Assembly: GCA_905478855.1 (NCBI GenBank)
Contig: CAJQKF010000003.1
Span: 1-50,522 of the forward strand
Source of the DNA: an uncultured Gammaproteobacteria bacterium
GTDB taxonomy: Bacteria; Pseudomonadota; Gammaproteobacteria; Arenicellales; CAJQKF01
Direction: 5' to 3'
Length of the DNA stretch: 50,522 bases
Shown: positions 9,405 to 17,458 of the stretch, piece by piece
Numbering within the stretch: position 1 is the first letter of the stretch
How the letters are laid out: each line of letters starts with the position of its first letter
Translations under genes and position numbers: made by a program
The notes under the pieces: generated by a model
Database searches by the model: none
What the model saw: only the letters and a program-made list of their open reading frames with translations
What the model was told of the DNA's origin: nothing

Positions 9405-9545
9405 GACATGCTTAAAATCGCTTGCAGATAAATTTGAAACCAATCTAGTCTTTCCATTTCCGCTAAGTCATGGGAAGTATTGTTATCGCGTAACTAGCAC
9501 ATTACTCCACACTATATTTTAATATTTTTTCAATGGTAAATTTCT

Positions 9546-10523
9546 ATGAGTAAAGCAATTCGTATTCATTCTCACGGTGGCCCGGAACAACTCAGCTATG
9601 ACGATATAGACGTTGGCAAACCGGGTGAAGGAGAAGTGCGGCTGAAACAAACCTCTATCGGTCTAAACTACATTGATGTCTATCATCGCACAGGATTATA
9701 TCCACTGCCGGATTTACCCGCAGTAATCGGTTTAGAGGCCGCTGCAATCGTGGAAGAAGTAGGATCGAATACTAACGACTTAAAAGTCGGAGACCGGGTT
9801 ACTTATGCCAATCCTCCCCTCGGCGCTTATGCAACGGATCGTTTGATGCCGGCTCATCGTTTGATTAAAATACCCGATAGCATTGACAATGAAACCGCTG
9901 CGGCGATGACGCTTCAAGGACTGACCGTTCAATATCTATTACGCCAAACGTATAAGGTGAAAAAAGGAGATCGTGTACTACTGCATGCAGCAGCCGGGGG
10001 AATAGGCCTGATCGCCTGTCAGTGGCTGAATCACCTTGGCGCAACAATAATCGGAACCGTCGGCTCTGAAGAAAAAGCCGAACTGGCAGTGTCTAACGGA
10101 TGTCATCATACAATAAATTATAGTAAAGAGAATTTCGTTGAGAAAGTAACGGATATAACTGAGGGGCAGGGCGTGCATGTCGTTTATGATTCTATCGGTA
10201 AAGATACATTTCTCGATTCTCTGGACTGTTTGGCGCCTTTGGGAATGATGGTTAGTTTTGGTAATGCTACTGGACCTATCGACGGATTTAATGTTGGATT
10301 ATTAGGAAAGAAAGGATCTCTGTTCTTAACCCGTCCAACTATCATGACATACACAGCAAACCGCGATAACATGCTGCATATGGCAGATGAACTATTTGAT
10401 GTAGTGGCAAGCGGAGCAGTGAAAATATCAATCAATCAACGCTATGCACTTGAAGACGCGGCCAGTGCACATCGGGATCTCGAAGCGCGTAAAACGACAG
10501 GGTCAACAATCCTACTACCGTAA
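9546..10523 (+). CDS. qorA: Quinone oxidoreductase, QorA-type
   Basis: This 325-residue zinc-free MDR enzyme matches the NADPH:quinone reductase (QOR, zeta-crystallin-like) family. Visible features are GGPEQLSYDDI near the N-terminus, IGLNYIDVYHRTGLYP (catalytic-domain segment), the nucleotide-binding loop HAAAGGIGLIACQW, and a terminal GSTILLP. It reduces quinones by one electron with NADPH in the cytoplasm. It follows the PIG3-like gene on the same strand with a 141-base gap, so co-transcription is possible but not shown. A terminator-like hairpin lies 68 bases past its stop. Confidence 0.9.
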   Translation: MSKAIRIHSHGGPEQLSYDDIDVGKPGEGEVRLKQTSIGLNYIDVYHRTGLYPLPDLPAVIGLEAAAIVEEVGSNTNDLKVGDRVTYANPPLGAYATDRLMPAHRLIKIPDSIDNETAAAMTLQGLTVQYLLRQTYKVKKGDRVLLHAAAGGIGLIACQWLNHLGATIIGTVGSEEKAELAVSNGCHHTINYSKENFVEKVTDITEGQGVHVVYDSIGKDTFLDSLDCLAPLGMMVSFGNATGPIDGFNVGLLGKKGSLFLTRPTIMTYTANRDNMLHMADELFDVVASGAVKISINQRYALEDAASAHRDLEARKTTGSTILLP

Positions 10524-10591
10524 AATAAATAGTGTAAGAAAACACAGTTATTAATAACTACCCAGCATTCAGGAATGCGTTAATACTTTGC

Positions 10592-10620
10592 AAAATGGCC
10601 CTCAGTTTGAGGGCCATTTT
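10592..10620. terminator. Bidirectional rho-independent terminator
   Basis: A perfect 12-bp stem (AAAATGGCCCTC / GAGGGCCATTTT) with a 5-base loop lies between the convergent qorA and ilvN genes. It ends in a short T-run on either strand and can serve both genes. Confidence 0.85.
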
Positions 10621-10641
10621 CAATTCAAAAAACGAAAGTAT

Positions 10642-10932
10642 TTAGATAAAAAATTGCTCGGTTTTTTCAAAAATACTTTCTTTCATGTCGTGCTGCTCTA
10701 CTGTTATCACATCAATTAGTTTTTCAGTTTGCCTAATCAACTGTGGTAATTTCTCAACTTCATTTACCAGTAACCAAACACAGCTTTTGTGACTTGAGCT
10801 ACCCGCGATTGGTCGAATCATTACGCCTTCAAGGTTGTATGACCGACGTGCGAAAAGCCCGCAAATATGAGAGAGAACGCCCGGGTGGTTATTCACGATG
10901 AGTTTGAGTAATGATTGATTCTCGTTGCTCAT
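10642..10932 (-). CDS. ilvN: Acetolactate synthase I, regulatory (small) subunit
   Basis: This is an ACT-domain subunit that stimulates AHAS and confers valine feedback inhibition. At 96 residues it has the short IlvN length rather than the ~160 residues of IlvH. The motif NHPGVLSHICGLFARRSYNLEGV is the family's core ACT segment. Its ATG overlaps the ilvB stop (ATGA, 4 bases), giving translational coupling. It is the distal gene of the ilvBN operon and ends at the bidirectional hairpin. Confidence 0.93.
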   Translation of the reverse strand: MSNENQSLLKLIVNNHPGVLSHICGLFARRSYNLEGVMIRPIAGSSSHKSCVWLLVNEVEKLPQLIRQTEKLIDVITVEQHDMKESIFEKTEQFFI

Positions 10933-12644
10933 TGTTCTTCTCCATGGATCATGTCACGATTAGACCCACCAGGCGCAACCATTGGGAAAACCATTTCGGT
11001 TTCACTAATAGGTATATCAATAACCCATGGACCCGGCTCCCTCAATGCCTTTGTTAGTTGCTTATGGGGATTATCGACCTGACCAAGATTCATTCCATTT
11101 ACGCCCATTGATTTCGCCGCCATAGCAAAATCCACACCTTGTTGAAACTTAACAGCCGAAAGGTTCTTCTTATAAAATAGTGTTTGTTGCTGTCTCACTA
11201 AACCTAAGTGATTATTGTTCAAAATAATCACCTTAACATTTAAGTTTTCCTCAGCAAGTGTTGCAAGCTCCTGGATATTCATCATAAAACTACCGTCACC
11301 ACTAAAACATAAAGTAGTTATATCCGGTTGAGCCAATGCCATTCCGATTGCGGTGGGTAAACCAAACCCCATCGTGCCTAGCCCACCCGAACTGATCCAT
11401 TGTCGTGGTCGGGTAAATGGATAAGCCTGAGCTACCCACATTTGGTGTTGGCCAACATCCGTCGTTATATTCGCGGAATCATCCACCATTGATGCTATGG
11501 TCTTTATGGCACCGTAGGGACGAAACAGATCATCATCACCGTCAAGTCTTAACGGATGAGATTCTTTTAACTTTTCAATGCGTTGACGCCAAAGAGGTCG
11601 AGTGACGTGTTGTAAACTATTATTAGCAGCTCGTAAAACATCACCGACATCGGCATGAATCGAGTACATCGATGAAATAACTTTATCGATTTCACTTCGA
11701 TCAATATCTACATGTACAAATTTTGCCCTGGGACAAAAATCACTAACTTTACCCGTAGCACGGTCATCAAAACGCACTCCCAAACCAACAACCAGATCAC
11801 ATTCCTCAAGAACAAGGTTGGTAAATGGAGCACCGTGCATACCTAACATACCGAGGGATAAAGGATGTTCATTTGATAGTACTCCCAAGCCCATAAAAGT
11901 CTGTACAGCAGGAATATCCAGTGTCTCAGCAAAAACTTTTAGATCGTCACAAGCATCCGAATAAATTATACCGCCACCAATCATTAAGATCGGCTTATGA
12001 GCATTCTTTATGATAGCTAACATTTCCCGAATATCATTTTCGTCAAGCGCAGAGCAGGGGGCTTTAACGTCCGTCGAGTCAATTGACTTTGGCCTAAAGT
12101 TAATCAGTTCATTTTGCACATCTTTCGGAATATCAATCGAAACCGGACCAGGGCGACCAGACAATGCGACTTCAAATGCGTGTGGAATAACCTCTAATAA
12201 CTCTTCAGCTGATCGTACCAACCAATTATGTTTGGTTATCGGCAGCATCAAACCAAAGGTATCGATTTCCTGAAAGGCGTCTGTGCCGATCATTGTTTGA
12301 GAAACTTGGCCTGTAATAGCAATCAGAGGAATAGAATCCATTTTCGCATCCGCTACAGCAGTTACTAAGTTTGTCGCGCCGGGTCCTGAACTTGCAAAGC
12401 AAACATGTGCTTCACCACTTACACGAGCCATTCCCTGGGCGATAAAGCCAGCGCCCTGCTCATGGCGAGCCAAAACATGCTTTATGCTGGAAGAGGTTAG
12501 CGCGTCATACATAGGTAAGTTTGCACCCCCGGGGATACCAGCAACGTGTGTTACTCCTTGTTCCTCGAGCAAATGAATTAAAAGCTGAGCCCCGCTTATT
12601 ATTGAATTGGTCTGTGGTTTCTGGTCAATCGCGCTATCGTTCAT
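10929..12644 (-). CDS. ilvB: Acetolactate synthase I, catalytic (large) subunit
   Basis: This ThDP enzyme condenses two pyruvates to acetolactate, or pyruvate with 2-oxobutyrate, in the first common step of valine, leucine and isoleucine synthesis. The 571-residue protein has the three expected domains: Pyr (about 15-180) with catalytic Glu62 in RHEQGAGF, a central FAD-binding domain, and a PP domain with the ThDP motif starting GDGSFMMN and ending near ILNNN. Pairing with the short IlvN identifies it as the AHAS-I type. Its mRNA leader carries an attenuator with a Val/Leu/Ile-rich peptide. Confidence 0.95.
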   Translation of the reverse strand: MNDSAIDQKPQTNSIISGAQLLIHLLEEQGVTHVAGIPGGANLPMYDALTSSSIKHVLARHEQGAGFIAQGMARVSGEAHVCFASSGPGATNLVTAVADAKMDSIPLIAITGQVSQTMIGTDAFQEIDTFGLMLPITKHNWLVRSAEELLEVIPHAFEVALSGRPGPVSIDIPKDVQNELINFRPKSIDSTDVKAPCSALDENDIREMLAIIKNAHKPILMIGGGIIYSDACDDLKVFAETLDIPAVQTFMGLGVLSNEHPLSLGMLGMHGAPFTNLVLEECDLVVGLGVRFDDRATGKVSDFCPRAKFVHVDIDRSEIDKVISSMYSIHADVGDVLRAANNSLQHVTRPLWRQRIEKLKESHPLRLDGDDDLFRPYGAIKTIASMVDDSANITTDVGQHQMWVAQAYPFTRPRQWISSGGLGTMGFGLPTAIGMALAQPDITTLCFSGDGSFMMNIQELATLAEENLNVKVIILNNNHLGLVRQQQTLFYKKNLSAVKFQQGVDFAMAAKSMGVNGMNLGQVDNPHKQLTKALREPGPWVIDIPISETEMVFPMVAPGGSNRDMIHGEEQ

Positions 12645-12674
12645 AATCGTGAATATAAATATAAGGTTAAAGGC

Positions 12675-12706
12675 AAAAAAAAACCCTTCGGTGTGTGCCG
12701 AAGGGT
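12675..12706 (-). terminator. ilvBN attenuator terminator
   Basis: Read on the minus strand, a perfect 9-bp stem ACCCTTCGG / CCGAAGGGT with a 6-base loop is followed at once by a run of eight to nine T residues. It lies between the leader peptide and ilvB. It is a strong intrinsic terminator and the off-state of the attenuator. Confidence 0.92.
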
Positions 12707-12740
12707 CTTTAGAGATCGTTGTTTCTAATAAACCCTACGG
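12683..12740 (-). promoter_or_regulatory. ilvBN antiterminator segment
   Basis: On the minus strand, CCGTAGGGT (12740 to 12732) overlaps the leader stop codon. It differs by one base from the terminator's 3' arm, CCGAAGGGT. It can therefore pair with the terminator's 5' arm (12691-12683) and block termination. This is the classic alternative-pairing design: a ribosome stalled on the Val/Ile codons just upstream would leave this segment free to form the antiterminator. Confidence 0.8.
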
Positions 12741-12839
12741 CATGCTTACTCCCACCACAATGACAGACACCACCACGCCCACTGATGCTTTTGGCAGCAG
12801 TGCTAGCAACGCTAGAATAGATGGTGTTCGGTAGGTCAT
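12735..12839 (-). CDS. ivbL: ilvBN leader peptide (IvbL-like)
   Basis: This is a 34-codon frame starting at ATG 12839 and ending in TAG, too short to be found by length alone. It encodes MTYRTPSILALLALL followed by a Val-rich stretch (VGVVVSVIVVGV). About half of its residues are Val, Leu or Ile, the products of the pathway. It ends 29 bases before the terminator stem. Position, composition and the alternative hairpin match the known ilvBN attenuation control of E. coli. The ribosome binding site is weak. Confidence 0.9.
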   Translation of the reverse strand: MTYRTPSILALLALLPKASVGVVVSVIVVGVSMP

Positions 12840-12877
12840 TCGCAAAAGATTTATTAGTTCAGTAAAGTGTAGTACGA

Positions 12878-12907
12878 AAGTTACACTTATTGCAGTTTTC
12901 ATGTCAA
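12878..12907 (-). promoter_or_regulatory. Candidate ilvBN promoter
   Basis: The minus strand has TTGACA (12907-12902) and, after an 18-base spacer, TAACTT (12883-12878). This places the transcript start about 30 bases before the leader ATG. The -35 is perfect and the -10 is weak. Confidence 0.5.
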
Positions 12908-13706
12908 CAATGAATTTTGACTAATTTAATGGTTTGTGAATAGATTACCCCTTAATTCCCGAAACATAATCGTTAAGACGTTAGATTACTTTTAGCGAAA
13001 TCCTTCAAGCATTCGTTTAAAGTAAATAATCTGACTGGTACGACCCTAAATAAAAAGCGGCATGTCGGCCATGGTAAATAGTCTAAATCGATTGACACAA
13101 ATATCGGACTGCATAAAAGCAACGAAACAAACATCTGCTTACACTAACCGGTAATGCAACGTGTCAACGCAAGAGGAATACGCGCATTAACTCTATAACG
13201 GTTACTTACGCAAAATGAGTAGAAGCGGACATAGAGAGTCATTCAGACTCTGTATTTCACTGTAGTCTTGATTTGTCAGGCATATACCTTACTTTACATA
13301 ATATATATTATACGCACTCTAATGCGTGACGAACAAACCTCAGGTAAATCTCCGCATGTTGTTTTTACAACGCTGGAAAATACCAAATCGGCTGTACTAG
13401 ACCCACTAGCGATAAAAAATACAAAGTCATTACAAACTGAACTGTTACGCTTTATGAACCAACAAAGAATGTAGCATCAAATTACCTGTGGCGTCATGTT
13501 AGTCGCCAGCAGATCAAACCTACTCCTCTCCATCCCAATTTTTCTGCAGAATAAAAAAACAACACAACTTTTCCAAGAAACGGTATATTTACGTTGATGA
13601 TTAAATTTAAAGAACATACACAACCATAACAATATGATAATTTTGTTAGGTTAAGTTTCAACATCACGGGGACAACACATAACTCGTGGATAAGAACTAA
13701 ATCAAT
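12908..13706. other. Long divergent intergenic region
   Basis: About 800 bases separate the ilvBN promoter from the GlxA-type regulator. A 50-codon frame (ATG 13322 to stop 13474, plus) is the only notable open frame. It encodes MRDEQTSGKSPHVVFTTLEN and beyond, with no family I recognise and no clear ribosome binding site. The rest is AT-rich and presumably holds the regulator's promoter. I see no RNA gene. Confidence 0.4.
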
Positions 13707-14738
13707 TTGGCAACGCAAAACATACGCAATTATCAAGCTACAGAGCAAACGAATCCGCTAAAACGACCGGAGCGTGTGGTCTTTCTTTTGATTCCCAATT
13801 ACTCGATGATTGCGTTCTCTAGTGCAATTGAACCACTCCGTATGGCTAACTGGCTGAGCGGTCAAAACTATTATGAATCCGTAATTGCTTCCATGGATGG
13901 CAATCCAGTAAAAGCCAGTAACGGATTCGAAATAACCCCATGTATAAACATTGCGTCAATACGTACTGCAGATGTCGTATTTTTATGTGGTGGAGTCGAA
14001 CCTGACGTTTCCATTGCCGCTCAGGTTAAACCGTTTTTGAAGGAGTTAGTTCGAAAAAAATCCGCGCTCGGCGGCATTTGCACAGGCAGTTATATTTTAG
14101 CCAGAGCCGGACTATTGAAAGGATATCGCTGCACTATTCATTGGCACAGCATTAACACAATGTACGATGAATTTCCAGATTTAGTGATATCTCCGGATCT
14201 TTTCGAACTTGATCGCGATCGTTACACGTGCTCAGGGGGTTCCGCTCCACTAGATATGATGCTCACTCTAATTGGACGCTCACATGGGGGTGAACTCGCC
14301 ACAAGTATCGCCGAAATGTTCATTTGTGAACGCATACGTGGTGTCCATGATCGACAACGAATCCCACTTCGTCAACGCTTTGGTTCAAGTCAACCCAAGT
14401 TAATAGAAGCCGTTGAGCTGATGGAAGCAAATATCGAAGAGCCCATGAGTCTTGATGAACTATCAACCCATGTGGGAATTTCCCGACGCCAATTGGAACG
14501 ACTTTTTCAAAAACACCTGCGCTGTGTTCCAACTCGCTACTACTTAGAGCTAAGACTCCGTCGTGCTCGAGAGTTATTACTCAGATCATCCAAATCAATC
14601 GTTGATATTGCTTTCTCATGCGGCTTCGTTTCAGCCCCACATTTTAGCAAATGCTATCGGGATTTCTTTCAAATATCCCCACGGGAAGAACGTAGAAATG
14701 GCGGTTTTAAGGGCGCTGGAGAAGATCGTCGTCAGTAA
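13707..14738 (+). CDS. GlxA/GbdR-type AraC-family transcriptional regulator
   Basis: The 343-residue regulator has an N-terminal DJ-1/PfpI-like (class I glutamine amidotransferase-like) domain at about residues 22-195 and a C-terminal AraC helix-turn-helix pair at about 225-325. The first contains FLLIPNYSMIAFSSAIEPLRMAN and GGICTGSYILARAGLLKG; the second contains ISRRQLERLFQKH and IVDIAFSCGFVSAPHFSKCY. This layout is shared by GbdR, CdhR and DhcR-type regulators of glycine betaine, carnitine and related catabolism. The start is TTG 13707, since a stop lies three codons upstream in frame. No such catabolic genes adjoin it, so its target is unknown. Confidence 0.88.
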   Translation: MATQNIRNYQATEQTNPLKRPERVVFLLIPNYSMIAFSSAIEPLRMANWLSGQNYYESVIASMDGNPVKASNGFEITPCINIASIRTADVVFLCGGVEPDVSIAAQVKPFLKELVRKKSALGGICTGSYILARAGLLKGYRCTIHWHSINTMYDEFPDLVISPDLFELDRDRYTCSGGSAPLDMMLTLIGRSHGGELATSIAEMFICERIRGVHDRQRIPLRQRFGSSQPKLIEAVELMEANIEEPMSLDELSTHVGISRRQLERLFQKHLRCVPTRYYLELRLRRARELLLRSSKSIVDIAFSCGFVSAPHFSKCYRDFFQISPREERRNGGFKGAGEDRRQ

Positions 14739-14768
14739 ATCGGGCTATTTTAGAATGCCCACCCTACT

Positions 14769-17456
14769 CTAAAATTCTGGGTATTCCAGATAGTTTCGAT
14801 GCGGACGAAGAATATGCCAGTCTCTATCATCTCCATCAATAGTTACTCCAGTTGAGAACAATCCATACTTATTGAAAACAATTCCCTTAAGGGAATTATT
14901 TTGATACTTCAGTTTTGCCGCAACCCTCAATTCGTCACCACTTATATCCAGATTATTAATTAATAAGCTGTCGTCCTGAAGTCGAATCTCTGCCCCACCC
15001 TGTATATTGCCTACAGATAAAAGCTCCTTTATCCATTTTATTTTTCTTGACTCATCGCGCCCCAACAAAAGCTCCAGAAGCGGACCAGTAGAATCCATCT
15101 TCAGTTTGGCATCTGCAGCAAAGTACAACGGTGTTGTCCAGGTAATAGTGCCATTGGGCATTAAAATTTTAGCCTTCCAATTTTCTGAATATCCAGTAGT
15201 TTTTGACTCGCCGAGATTGCTTACCTTTATTTCACTTTGTTTTATATCAAAGCGACTTTGCCGTAAATCACCGTTTTCCAGTTGCAGACTAAAGTCCAAA
15301 TCAAACTTTAGCTCATTTCCGTTTAAGCCAATTCTGATACCGGGTGCATGCATATGAATTTTTCCATTGGCATTAATCAAATCCAGATTAAAGGTTGAAT
15401 TTAAAACTCCACTTCCTTGCAAAAAACTAAAAGAACTATGCTCAGGAAAATATGTGTTGTAGACGGTTATATCAGGCACCGTGGCATTCTCAATTTGAAA
15501 AGTAACATCAATATTGGTTAACGGTTTTTTGATATGCGGAAATTGCCCACTCACAAAAAAATTAACTCCTGGTGTCGTCATTAAAAGCTGAGACGTATCT
15601 TGCTTTCGAACCGTTACCTTTACCAAGGAAGTTTTTATGCTAAGTTCTCGAGCACCTTTTTGATTGACGACCTCAGCCTGTATGCCACCCCTACCCTCAG
15701 CCAAATACTCAAGAAAACTTGCCTTTAAATTCTCTGCTGTAAAATTGATTGCACTTCCTTGAGCTATCCAACCTTGTGCCATAAATAAATTTAACGACAG
15801 TTTGCCCGGGCCATTTACCTTAAATCGATCATCCTCAGTGAGTAATGTATTAATGAATCCAATATCGCTGATATCTCCGGCAACCCGAAGCACGCCATCA
15901 GTGAACTCTGCCAACTTAACGAGTGACTTTTTTTCCCGTATCAACGAACCTTCTAGTGATAATAGTTGCAATGTACCATCGTCTATTTGTAACTGAGCAT
16001 CCCAAGGTTGAGTCGTAGCATTGGAATTATTGATAACGGTTCGGTCAAACTTAATTTTACTTCCAGCGATCGAAATACTTTTCGAACTAGCATCCGCACT
16101 GAGTTTCAAAAATAACTCGACGTCCGATTGCAATTCGAGTGTCTCAGTTTCTATTAATGTATTGTCGGCGGACAATGTTAACGAACCATCCATCCTTCGA
16201 TTCTTCCATATAATCTCACCCGCCAACGAACCACTACCATCCAATACAGTTATTGGAACATTAGCCGGTATGAAGGAATTCAGCACCGATAAATTGGGTA
16301 TATCACTGTTCGCAAACCTAGCAATTAAACCAATATTTTCAATGGGTGTAGCAAGCCCTGCACTGCTCCCAGTTACATTAAACTGCATATTATTCAATTC
16401 AGCCAAAATATTTTGGGTATCAACATGCCGAAGTAAAATTTTCGAAAATGAGAACTGCAGAAGTCCGTACTCACTCAAAATTTCGTCGCCCGGTTTAAGA
16501 ACGATGTTACCGCTACTTTCCAACTGCAGTTGGTTTGTCTCAAGACTAAGCTGATCGGTACTCAGAGAAACCTGAGTCGGGGTAATAATTTGACCTTCGT
16601 CGCTAACTAATCGACCATCAAACGAGCCTCTGCCACTTAATCCTTGCCATTGTTGACGGGTTTCACTTAACAAATAAAAATTTAAAAATTCAATACTTTC
16701 AATAGAGCCAGATAAAAGCAAATCACTTTTCAAAAATTTAAGTTTCTTAATACCTGAGTGATAGCGAGGCTGAAAAGAAGAGAATTCGAATTCACCAGAA
16801 ACATTAACATTTGTTACTACCGCATTATCGTTTGTGAAAACCTCCATATTCTCAATATCCGCGAGGCCGTCATCAATTACCAGCTCTCCATACTTATCAC
16901 GTTGAGCCGACGCAGTTAACGTCCCGCTACCAAAAAAACGATGTGGGCCTATCCAAAAATCATGTTTGCCTGTTATCACGCCCTCATTTATATTCATGCT
17001 CCAACTTGGTCTTGATGGTCCTATGTCAGCAATATCACTCGAATTAAAAGGACGATATCCATCAATCGTTGGAAAAAAGTCTAGCATTGAAGCTGGAGAC
17101 TTTCGAACAAGACTTAACGATCTAAGCTGCATGCTCGAATTAGAAAAACGAGCACCATTGAGCGTCACACTCTTAAAGAGTAAGTCAAACGGTGATATCC
17201 AAAATGATCCATCAGAACTATCAAGCTGTCCCTGAAGGTTGCGTGTGTGGAACCGAATCTGCAGATTTTTGAAACTGAAATGTCCCGGAAAATTACTGGT
17301 AATTTCATCCCATATTACCGAGTATTTCGAGTCATCACGATTAACGAGCTTCAGCAGAGCGCCGTTGTCGGCCAGCCAAAGGAATATCCCGACGTAGATA
17401 ATTTCGATAACAGCTAATGAAATCAGAAAGATTCGAATCGGTTTGAAAATATTCAA
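14769..17456 (-). CDS. Large AsmA-like envelope protein
   Basis: The 895-residue protein has one N-terminal transmembrane helix (about residues 8-28, FLISLAVIEIIYVGIFLWLA) and a very long chain of short beta-strands and repeated amphipathic segments, with no catalytic motif. This resembles AsmA/YhdP/TamB/YdbH-type proteins, bridge-like molecules that line a hydrophobic groove for phospholipid transfer across the periplasm. I assign the broad class only; the subfamily is not recognised. It starts with TTG two bases after the MscS stop, so the two genes are tightly coupled. It ends close to the convergent GlxA-type gene. Confidence 0.65.
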   Translation of the reverse strand: MNIFKPIRIFLISLAVIEIIYVGIFLWLADNGALLKLVNRDDSKYSVIWDEITSNFPGHFSFKNLQIRFHTRNLQGQLDSSDGSFWISPFDLLFKSVTLNGARFSNSSMQLRSLSLVRKSPASMLDFFPTIDGYRPFNSSDIADIGPSRPSWSMNINEGVITGKHDFWIGPHRFFGSGTLTASAQRDKYGELVIDDGLADIENMEVFTNDNAVVTNVNVSGEFEFSSFQPRYHSGIKKLKFLKSDLLLSGSIESIEFLNFYLLSETRQQWQGLSGRGSFDGRLVSDEGQIITPTQVSLSTDQLSLETNQLQLESSGNIVLKPGDEILSEYGLLQFSFSKILLRHVDTQNILAELNNMQFNVTGSSAGLATPIENIGLIARFANSDIPNLSVLNSFIPANVPITVLDGSGSLAGEIIWKNRRMDGSLTLSADNTLIETETLELQSDVELFLKLSADASSKSISIAGSKIKFDRTVINNSNATTQPWDAQLQIDDGTLQLLSLEGSLIREKKSLVKLAEFTDGVLRVAGDISDIGFINTLLTEDDRFKVNGPGKLSLNLFMAQGWIAQGSAINFTAENLKASFLEYLAEGRGGIQAEVVNQKGARELSIKTSLVKVTVRKQDTSQLLMTTPGVNFFVSGQFPHIKKPLTNIDVTFQIENATVPDITVYNTYFPEHSSFSFLQGSGVLNSTFNLDLINANGKIHMHAPGIRIGLNGNELKFDLDFSLQLENGDLRQSRFDIKQSEIKVSNLGESKTTGYSENWKAKILMPNGTITWTTPLYFAADAKLKMDSTGPLLELLLGRDESRKIKWIKELLSVGNIQGGAEIRLQDDSLLINNLDISGDELRVAAKLKYQNNSLKGIVFNKYGLFSTGVTIDGDDRDWHILRPHRNYLEYPEF

Positions 17457-17458
17457 AT

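Noticed and set aside
16021..16554. 177-codon plus-strand frame
   Set aside because: It lies wholly antisense inside the AsmA-like gene and has no recognisable domain or ribosome binding site.
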